Source: Halobaculum sp. MBLA0147 (GTDB lineage: Archaea > Halobacteriota > Halobacteria > Halobacteriales > Haloferacaceae). From it: a stretch of DNA of 64,000 nucleotides. The stretch is taken from contig NZ_JBGKAD010000005.1 of assembly GCF_041361345.1 (NCBI RefSeq), forward strand, positions 1 to 64,000, given 5' to 3'. This document shows positions 54,020 to 61,189 of this stretch, one piece after another (the stretch's first letter is position 1; each line of letters begins with the position of its first letter). The notes under the pieces are model-generated. The model searched no databases, was not told where the DNA came from, and was given only the letters and a program-made list of their open reading frames with translations. The position numbers and the translations under genes are program-made.

Positions 54020-54633
54020 CCCGGTGGTCGGTTCCGGGTGTCACGGCGCGGCCGACGTAGCGTCGGGGTAGGCCGAGACCTCGCGAGTCAGAGTCAATGG
54101 CAATAGGAGTTGTAGTACTAACCAGAACGATGGAGGCTAGCCGTAGTTGGTGTTCCCACCACGTCAAGCCAAGAGCCATTCAGTAGACGGGGGTATATCG
54201 TGACCAGGCGGTCACCGAGCGACCGCTCACGCATGACGAAGCTTGGCGCCTATCGCGAGATAGATCCCTGACACTGTCCACACCGGCAGTGGACACGCTT
54301 TGTTACCCGTTCTCCACCGACACTTGCTTGCTCTCGAAGCCGTTGACTGGTTGGGTTGCCACAGACGGATTAAAGACTGTACACACCCCGTGTCAGTCGT
54401 CACGACTCACGGAGAAGAACACTGGACCAGTGAGAATCACGAACCCGTGATCGATGATTTCTCGCCGCGCGACCACTCTCGCGTTTCCTCCGTCAACACC
54501 TACTGAAACGCAAGAGCGGTTCCCGCCTGCTGGTGCTACACGACAGTTACGTGCCGCGACGTGCGGTGTGAACGAGAGTTAGCCTTGTGCTGGAATCCCG
54601 GCTGGGTATGGTGGAATCACGAGGGGTCGGTGA
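54020..54633. other. 610-base region without a convincing gene
   Basis: Between the repeat pair and the coiled-coil gene. Open frames such as 54300-54506 lack domains. It includes short inverted repeats ('GTCCACACCGGCAGTGGAC' near 54276-54294) and may be decayed mobile-element sequence. Confidence 0.35.
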
Positions 54634-55530
54634 TTATCCGGTCACGGACTCGTGTTTCCCGGCGTCGACGGCATTCAGTTGGTTCACCACGTCGGCCTCA
54701 ACGGTGGCTGCCCCGAACTTCTGACAGCGATCCGCGAGTTCGGCATCGATCATTACTCGACGTTCTGTACCACGTCCGCCGTCATCTTCGACACTGATCC
54801 CGTCTTTCCCAAACTCATCGAGTGCTTCGATGACACGGGTGATTGTCTGCCCGTGTGCACGATCGCCTGTCGCGTTAGTCCGACAGTCCGTGTGTGACGC
54901 CAGCCACCTCGAGAGGTCCGATGCCCGGACCATTCGTTGTTCACCGCCTGGCACGGCCTTCGATCGACTGTACAGCTCTTCGGCGAACGTCACGGCTCGA
55001 TAAATATCGACTTTCTCAGTCGCCTGCTGTTGGATCGTATCCGGGCAAGCGCACAGTTCCTCGAGCGGTGTCTCGGGGGCGACTCGGAATCGGGTATCGT
55101 TCTGTTGGTTGGTACGTTCGCCAGCGTCGACCATCTCAAGCACGTCGTCGATCTCACTCTCGACTTCATCCCGCGATGGTCTCGTGGTCAGTGCTCTGCC
55201 GATGGGATAGTTTGCTTTCTCTGGGCGGACGATCGTGGCGTCGTCGAACTCCTTCGTGTCCCAGTCGAGGTGTGGTCGTGATTCGAGCGCTGTGACTCGC
55301 TCGTCGATGTCGTCGAGGTCAGACAGCTGACCACGCAGTGTGGCGTTCTCCCGTTGGAGGTGATCGACGCGGTCTTCGAGCTGGTTAATCTCGTCGTCCA
55401 GGGTGTCGACCTCGGTTTCGAGCGCGTCGACGCGGTCGCGAAGTTGTGCGTTTTGATCGTGCAGTTCCTCGACTGCCGCCTCAAGTGCGGCGAGTCGGTC
55501 GTCCGTCGTGGGTGTCTCTGTATCTGTCAT
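54634..55530 (-). CDS. Coiled-coil accessory-island protein
   Basis: A 298-residue protein. Residues 10-85 form a long coiled coil ('LAALEAAVEELHDQNAQLRD' and repeats); the C-terminal half has a winged-helix-like region around residues 200-270 ('VRASDLSRWLASHTD', 'GQTITRVIEALDEFGKDGIS'). Similar proteins occur on haloarchaeal plasmids and proviruses, where they may bind DNA. The ATG at 55530 is chosen over a start inside the repeat at 55659. A tRNA T-arm-like sequence lies between the repeat and the start. Confidence 0.75.
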   Translation of the reverse strand: MTDTETPTTDDRLAALEAAVEELHDQNAQLRDRVDALETEVDTLDDEINQLEDRVDHLQRENATLRGQLSDLDDIDERVTALESRPHLDWDTKEFDDATIVRPEKANYPIGRALTTRPSRDEVESEIDDVLEMVDAGERTNQQNDTRFRVAPETPLEELCACPDTIQQQATEKVDIYRAVTFAEELYSRSKAVPGGEQRMVRASDLSRWLASHTDCRTNATGDRAHGQTITRVIEALDEFGKDGISVEDDGGRGTERRVMIDAELADRCQKFGAATVEADVVNQLNAVDAGKHESVTG

Positions 55531-55562
55531 CGCAAGCCGCAGGCGGGAGCCTGCACTCCCCG

Positions 55563-55581
55563 CCACGGAATCGAACCGTGG
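55563..55581 (-). other. tRNA T-arm-like fragment (possible att site)
   Basis: On the minus strand CACGG-TTCGATT-CCGTG forms a five-base stem and seven-base loop with GTTCGATTC, matching the tRNA T-loop consensus GTTCRANYC. No 5' tRNA half could be found upstream. A 3' tRNA fragment is the usual footprint of an integrated element. Confidence 0.4.
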
Positions 55582-55648
55582 TCTGCCGGCCGGGGTGATC
55601 GCGTGTGGTGGTCTGGTGGCTGATCGGGTACGTTCTGCAGCGCAGCAG

Positions 55649-55690
55649 CTAACCAACACGCGCTACCCCGAGAGGGGATCTGTTGGTTAG
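55649..55690. repeat. Inverted TGTTGGTTAG pair d-e
   Basis: CTAACCAACA (55649-55658) and TGTTGGTTAG (55681-55690), 22 bases apart, repeat the b-c arrangement. Copies c and d flank the coiled-coil gene in inverted orientation. Confidence 0.6.
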
Positions 55691-56138
55691 CTCCGGCGCT
55701 CATGGTCGTTGGTCCGTTACTGCGGGATGGTGGTGGCATCGCTCTGAGGTGGCGATCACTGTCTGGGCACGCCCGCCAGTGTCGGAAACTCGAGGGATAT
55801 GGAGTCGGAGTGGCAGCTGGTGTCCACCCCCCGTTTGCGATGTGTACTGGCGGTGATTCACTGCGCAGCTGGTCGTGGGTTCCGGTGAGCCTATCTCGGG
55901 TGTTCGTTGACGATCACGATCGCCAACTACAGCATTCGTGTGCGCTGGAGCGAAGACTCGGCTGGCGGTCCGGGTATGTACGGTGACGCTCGTGTCAGGA
56001 CTGTCAGCAGTACCCGCTGTGCGTTGTCCGTCAGTCCCTGCTGGCCGCGCTGTGAGGTCTTCGTAGGCTATGCTGGTACCTGAGGGGCGTGAGTCACGGT
56101 GGCTGCATGTGTACGTTCTGAGCAGCCACACGACGGTC
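55691..56138. other. 450-base region without a convincing gene
   Basis: Overlapping open frames on both strands (minus to 56152, plus to 55986) have biased but not protein-like composition. No domain was recognised. It could contain a short plasmid-type gene that I cannot support. Confidence 0.35.
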
Positions 56139-56519
56139 TCAGCGGCCGCCATCTGGTGCCTCGTTCAGGGGGCTGATATTCGCCCAAGCGCGGCGGATCT
56201 CGTCGCGGCGTTCGCGTGACGGCGTGACCTGGCAGGACTGGCAGTGGATCGGTTCGCCGGCGCTGGTGCGCCACTGGCGCGCGCCACACTCGTCGCAGGC
56301 TGGGACGCGCGTCGGGTCCCGGTTGGATAGTTCGTCGGAGAGGGCCTGGTAGCGCTGCCACTGCTCGCGGGTGTCCGCGATACAGCCGAACCAGTCCACC
56401 TCCTCGTCAAGGCGCTTGATCTCGTTGCGGAGTGCCTCGGTGGACATCTCCCCCGGGTTCGGGTGGTCCCGCTGGTCGCTGCGGGTGGACCGCCCGTTGA
56501 GTCGGGTGGCGTCGCGCAT
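56139..56519 (-). CDS. Zinc-ribbon accessory protein
   Basis: A 126-residue protein typical of haloarchaeal mobile elements. The N-terminal half is helical; the second half has a zinc ribbon, 'CDECGARQWRTSAGEPIHCQ' followed by 'SCQVTPS' (four cysteines). It may bind nucleic acid. Its start is immediately next to the stop of the upstream cysteine-rich gene, so both form one transcript. Confidence 0.7.
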   Translation of the reverse strand: MRDATRLNGRSTRSDQRDHPNPGEMSTEALRNEIKRLDEEVDWFGCIADTREQWQRYQALSDELSNRDPTRVPACDECGARQWRTSAGEPIHCQSCQVTPSRERRDEIRRAWANISPLNEAPDGGR

Positions 56520-56828
56520 CTACGCCACCTCCCTGTCGACGAGGCGCTCGGTCAGGTCGCCCGGGTACGTCGGCGTGTGGTTCTGGTCGCCGGTGAACAC
56601 TGGCCCGCCGCTCGCTAGGCGTGTCCCGTGCTGGCGGAGGCGGTGCCCGCCACCTCGGCAGGCGCCGCGACAGCGGTAGTTCTCGACGCAGGTGTCGCCC
56701 TCGATGATGGTGGATCGGTAGGCGAGCGAGCCGCCGCAGACGGCACAGACAGTTCGCTGGTGGTCGACAGCCGGTGCGCTGGATCGTGAGGGGCCACGAC
56801 TAAGACCCCGCTCGTGTGACTTGCTCAT
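56520..56828 (-). CDS. Cysteine-rich zinc-finger accessory protein
   Basis: A 102-residue protein with 'CAVCGGSLAYRS' and, 20 residues later, 'CVENYRCRGACRGGGH', a likely zinc-binding fold. The ATG at 56828 is preferred to an ATG 16 codons earlier. It directly precedes the zinc-ribbon gene. Function unknown; plasmid or virus association is inferred from the neighbourhood. Confidence 0.62.
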   Translation of the reverse strand: MSKSHERGLSRGPSRSSAPAVDHQRTVCAVCGGSLAYRSTIIEGDTCVENYRCRGACRGGGHRLRQHGTRLASGGPVFTGDQNHTPTYPGDLTERLVDREVA

Positions 56829-57040
56829 GGGTCGTTCGAAACCCCTCGTAAGAGGGGATCCACTGGGATGACCCACCCCCGTCCTGCTCCAACAGGGCGG
56901 GACCTTCCCGCAAGGGGCCGGGTCGAATCGAGATTATGCCCGACTTCGTAAATACCTTACTGAGGATTTTGCAGTCAGTACCTGATACGTCACAGGGAAT
57001 AAGGAGGAAGCTCTCGTATCCTCACCCAACCGGTGCTATC

Positions 57041-57337
57041 ATGAGGAATGCTCATCAGACAACAGATGAAATGCGCCAGCGCGCGGAGTGGATGGTGCCA
57101 TCGGACGATCAGATCCTGGAACTCCTTCACGACAACCAACACCTGACTCCGAAAGGAATCGAACACTACGGTGGACCATCGTCTGGTCACGCACACGACC
57201 GCTGTGCTGTCCTGGCGGAATATGGTTTGATAGAGCGTGTTGTCCAGGGGCTGTACAAATTGACCGATGAGGGCCGCGCCTACCTCAATGAGGAGCTGGA
57301 CGCGAGCGAGCTGGAGCCGGTTGACGAGGCGGAGTGA
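57041..57337 (+). CDS. phiH1-repressor-like winged-helix protein
   Basis: A 98-residue DNA-binding protein. The pattern 'MRQRAEWMVPSDDQILELLH', 'LTPKGIEHYGGPSSGHAHDR', 'LAEYGLIERVVQGLYKLTDE' and the tail 'ELDASELEPVDE' is that of the phage phiH1 repressor-like family common in haloarchaea. It probably represses genes of the accessory island. Starts at ATG 57041 or the ATG ten codons later are both possible. Confidence 0.8.
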   Translation: MRNAHQTTDEMRQRAEWMVPSDDQILELLHDNQHLTPKGIEHYGGPSSGHAHDRCAVLAEYGLIERVVQGLYKLTDEGRAYLNEELDASELEPVDEAE

Positions 57338-57339
57338 CA

Positions 57340-57585
57340 TCACTTTCTCCCGACGTGGGCGAGCGCATCCTCGATCCAATCCGGTAGCTCCGCGTCTGCG
57401 TCTACCTCTCCGCGACTGTTCCAGCCGGTGACCAGCTCCGGTGTCCCGGTCGCGCTTACGTCGACGCGTCACTCTCTGCTGTCGGCGGTGAGGTCGAGGC
57501 GACAGCCACCGCCCGAGAGGGGTTCGACGATTTTGATCTTGACTTCGGTGCCGCCGCGAGTCTGATTCTGGTCGGTGCTTCGCAT
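57340..57585 (-). pseudogene. Short haloarchaeal accessory protein broken by TGA
   Basis: On the minus strand a frame from ATG 57585 reads 'GGTEVKIKIVEPLSGGGCRL', 'DLTADSRE', then TGA (57469-57471), then 'RVDVSATGTPELVTGWNS' and 'LPDWIEDALAHVGRK' to a stop at 57340. The two parts read as one 81-residue protein of a type I associate with haloarchaeal plasmids. The TGA replaces a single codon, so this is a point nonsense change rather than an indel. Confidence 0.6.
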
Positions 57586-57843
57586 CACATAGAGCGTCGC
57601 GAGGGAGCGGCTTCAGGCTCTCTGGGGTGGTTCCGCGTTTCCGGTAACTACCTCGGTCGGATTCATACGGCGTTCCAATACACCTCGTTATCACCGCGAG
57701 GTTGCGGTTCACCATATCAACGTCGTCAAGTATACACCCCTCAAAGTAACCACAACTCTTTTGAAATGTTCGTGCCTTGTCACTCTTGATACGCTCAGGT
57801 ATCTGTCCCGTCCAAAGAAATTGAAACATATTCCAAAGCTAAA
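57586..57843. other. Promoter region of the defence locus
   Basis: About 260 bases. The last 100 are A/T-rich and hold several TATA-like stretches before the methyltransferase. No gene was recognised. Confidence 0.4.
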
Positions 57844-58854
57844 ATGAGCCGATTCACCTTTGCTGACTTGTTTGCCGGTATCGGAGGAACGCGTGCTGCC
57901 TACGAAGCGGTTGGAGGCGAATGCGTGTTCTCCTGTGAAATTGACGAGGATGCACAGGAAGTGTACGAGCGTAACTGGGAGGACCCCATCACCGAGCACG
58001 ACATCCGCGAAGTTGAGGCAGACAGCGTTCCTTCACACGACCTCCTGCTGGCGTGCTGGCCGTGTCCTTCATTCAGCCAGATGGGTAAGCTCGACGGACT
58101 CGAAGATGAGCGAGGAATGTTATTTTATCATATTATACGTATACTCAAAGAAAAGCAACCCAAAGCGTTCATGCTGGAGAATGTCAAGAACCTTCGATTC
58201 GTTAAGGATGGCGACGCATACGAGACCGTTAGAAGCGCACTCGAACAATGCGGATACACTGTATTCGACAAAGTGCTTAATTCGCTCAATTTCGGGCTCC
58301 CTCAGCACCGCGAGCGGCTCATCGTCGTCGGGTTCCATGATGACCTCGCGCCTGACGAGGATTCCTTCTCCATCCCGACCCAGAATCAGGCGAAGTTGGC
58401 AACTGAGACTGACCAACGCGAGGCACTAGCAGATATCCTCGAAGACAAGAATGACGTAGATGAGCGGTACTACGCCAGCGAAAAGGTACAATCTGATCGG
58501 CGCGAGGATGTTGAAGATGTGTCGGCCATTCCTGAGCCATCTATTTGGCACGAGAATCGTGCGGGACAGATCACGACCCGTCCCTACTGTGGTACGCTTC
58601 GGGCGTCGTCGTCGTGGAACTATCTGCTCGTAAACGGTGAACGTCGTCCTACAGTTCGCGAACAACTTCGGTTACAGGGCTTCCCTGAATGGTTCAAGAT
58701 CGACGATTCAAACCGTAGCCGAGGGAGAAAACTCACCGGAAATACTGTCCCTATTCCGATGATTCACGCTGTTGCGAAGGAGCTAGTAGCTGAATTGGAC
58801 TTCGATACTGCTTCCACGACAACAGTAGATGCCGGAACCGCCACGTCAGATTGA
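57844..58854 (+). CDS. DNA cytosine-C5 methyltransferase (DISARM drmMII-like)
   Basis: A 336-residue C5 methyltransferase. Motif I is 'FADLFAGIGGTRAAYEAVGG', motif IV 'PCPSFSQMG' with the catalytic C74, motif VI 'ENVKNL' (112-117), motif VIII 'QHRERLI', and motif X 'LTGNTVPIPMI'. A target-recognition region ends in 'GTLRASSSWNYLLVNGERRP'. In class 2 DISARM the matching methyltransferase protects self DNA; the following drmE- and drmA-like genes support that. The gene is less GC-rich than the core genome, in line with acquisition. It may otherwise be an orphan or restriction-modification enzyme. Confidence 0.92.
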   Translation: MSRFTFADLFAGIGGTRAAYEAVGGECVFSCEIDEDAQEVYERNWEDPITEHDIREVEADSVPSHDLLLACWPCPSFSQMGKLDGLEDERGMLFYHIIRILKEKQPKAFMLENVKNLRFVKDGDAYETVRSALEQCGYTVFDKVLNSLNFGLPQHRERLIVVGFHDDLAPDEDSFSIPTQNQAKLATETDQREALADILEDKNDVDERYYASEKVQSDRREDVEDVSAIPEPSIWHENRAGQITTRPYCGTLRASSSWNYLLVNGERRPTVREQLRLQGFPEWFKIDDSNRSRGRKLTGNTVPIPMIHAVAKELVAELDFDTASTTTVDAGTATSD

Positions 58855-58928
58855 GTAGTAGGCTGAGTGAACAGTCCACAATCTTTTAATACAAATAGCT
58901 GCCAATGTGTCACGGGGTCACATAAGAA

Positions 58929-61146
58929 ATGGAGGCGATTACAAAGCGTGCTGAGGCCTGTCGTCAGCGCGCATTCTTAGGAGGATTCCACCAAGGAAGC
59001 ATCCGAAGCGATGGGACTCCATTTCATTTTGGAACGACAGAATGTGCAATCGTTGAAGAAACGCTCAGGAACATTGAGGGAGGCCGTTCGCTTCTCATCC
59101 ACAACCCATTCCCGACAACTGCTCTACCCGTCGCCATCATCGCCTCTTATGCGTACTCGGAGAAACCTAGCATCCCTGGAACGGATGGCCTCCCAATGCT
59201 CGTATTCCCGGCACCGTCGCGGGGGTACCTGAGCGAGGTAGACAACTTCCACTTCCAGACGACAAAACACGCCAAGGACAACAAGACACCGCTCATCCCA
59301 CGACACCCTATCGACGCGTTGAGCGAGCAGGACGCCGAGTGGGGTGTGTACACCGCGAAGGATGGATTCGTGTTCGATGAAGAAGACCACGACGCGCCCA
59401 TCGGGGCGATGTTCGTTGACCTACAGAAGCCTGAGTGGAACGACCGGGCCTTCGACCGCATCGAGTCATTCTGTGAGGAACACCCTGAGGTGCCGACCAT
59501 CTTCTACACCGACGAAATGGGGCCCGCCGCTGAACTCACCCGCGACCGTATAGACACGAGTACGCTTCGAGTGACCAATGAGATGCTTGCGCAGGCCTTC
59601 AGCAAGGACGACGCGTCTCCCGGCGAGAGCGACCTGACTACCCAAGAGCGCATCCTCTCGAATGGCGGTGTGGAGGTGCTCCAGTTTCCCATTACAGACG
59701 AGGACTTCGGATCTCTTATTCCTGATTTCATCGAACTCAAAAACAAGTGCCAGAACCGAGACCTCGCTTATGTGGAAGTCTCCCGCGTCTTCAACCGGCT
59801 GACGAAGCAGCCGTTCAAGCCCCACTACTGGACGCGTGCGGTCGGCTCGAACGCGTTCTTTGACGATGTCCCCGGCTACATCAAGCGGATCAAACGACGC
59901 GCTGAGAACGCCTCATCGGGAGGCAACCTACTGTTCAACTACGCACGGAAGGCCAATGAGGTGCAAGGCTACCTGAACGACAAGCACGTTCTCCAAAACA
60001 CCGTCCTCGACGCGATCCAGCGAGCGGGCGAGACCAACGACACTTCGCGGTTCGTCGTGAGTAACACAGCCGAAAAAAAAGGCTCTCCGGCTCGCGGCAA
60101 CCGACTCGGGCTACGCCATCCCCAGAAACGTCGAACTTATTGAGCGGCAAAAAGTGACGCCGATGCCGGACACGCGCTACGTGTTCCTCTACCCGCCGTA
60201 CCGCGACGACTATGTGTTTGAATTCCCGCCTTCAAGACAGGTCGCGTTCATCCACAACGCTCTCTGGTCAAACTACGTGCGGAAGGCTGCGCAGGACGCT
60301 ACCGAGAACATCACCGCCTCGTACAAGACGACGAGCATCGGGTCCTCAGGCGCGGTTGGCGACGTAGAAGACCACGTGTTCGATATCGACACACTGGAAA
60401 GCGACATCGAGAGCTACATCCGCCGCACCGACTTCGACGGTGGCGGGTCATCATCTTCGAGCGAACGTTCTGCGGGCGGGAGTGGAGGCGACGACTACGT
60501 ATTCCATCTGGGGAACGGCGACCAGCGCACGTTCTCGGAGGCGAGCGTCGTCACCGTCTACGACTCGGACAAAGCGAAAATCACCCGCAAGAAGGCTAAG
60601 AATGTATCCGAAGGCGAAGAGATTCTGCTCCTTGACAGCGTGGCGGGAGACCTCTATGACGTGTTGCTGGAATCCGCCCACAAGCGCGATGCCGTGCGCG
60701 AGGACGAAGACCTCGTCGAGAAGTGGCGGGAACTGCTCAGTACCGGAATGGAGCGCGAGGGGATGAACTACTCAGATGTGGTGAACACCCTACAGGAGTA
60801 TGGCTCGGACATCGAGAGTTGGCACTCCGTCCGCGCATGGGCAGAAGGGCGCTACATCGGGCCCCTCGATGAGGGCGACTGCCGCCGGGTTCTCCACATC
60901 TTCCGACCAGAACTGGAGGGTGAACTGCTTGAACAATTACACGAGGCCGTCTGGCAGGCGATGAAACACCTGCGTCTCCTACATCGACGCATCGGACGTA
61001 ATGTCCGTCGGGCGGTTGAAGCCGAGTTCAACCCCTCGACGAGTGCGAAGTTTGGTGGGGATGTCAACGAGAATATGATAAAGAATATTGCACGCGACAT
61101 CGAAAGACAGACCGTCATTAAAGTTGACATAACTGACGGCGGTTGA
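58929..61146 (+). pseudogene. drmE: DrmE-like DISARM protein, frameshifted at an A8 run
   Basis: Two overlapping frames make one protein of about 738 residues. The first (58929-60143) reads normally until the A8 tract at 60073-60080, after which it becomes arginine-rich nonsense. In the other frame the sequence continues 'ALRLAATDSGYAIPRNVELI' and on to 61146. With seven A residues the join would be 'SNTAEKKALRLAATDSG', which looks seamless. I recognise the class as the DrmE-type partner of class 2 DISARM by its position between the methyltransferase and DrmA; no functional motif is obvious. The frameshift may be real, phase-variable or a sequencing error. Confidence 0.7.
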
Positions 61147-61189
61147 GGCCGCAGTCGTCAGGCTGTCTTCAACTGGAGGACCATCCAAC

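Noticed and set aside
55527-55660. A complete tRNA gene around the T-arm-like hairpin
   Set aside because: No matching acceptor, D arm or anticodon arm could be found upstream, even allowing an intron.
55700-56152. 150-codon minus-strand and 94-codon plus-strand frames
   Set aside because: Histidine/threonine/arginine-rich composition and no match on either strand; they look like frames produced by GC-rich sequence.
56990-57829. 279-codon minus-strand frame antisense to the phiH1-repressor-like gene
   Set aside because: Antisense to a recognisable winged-helix gene and to a fragment with family-like sequence in another frame; no domain of its own.
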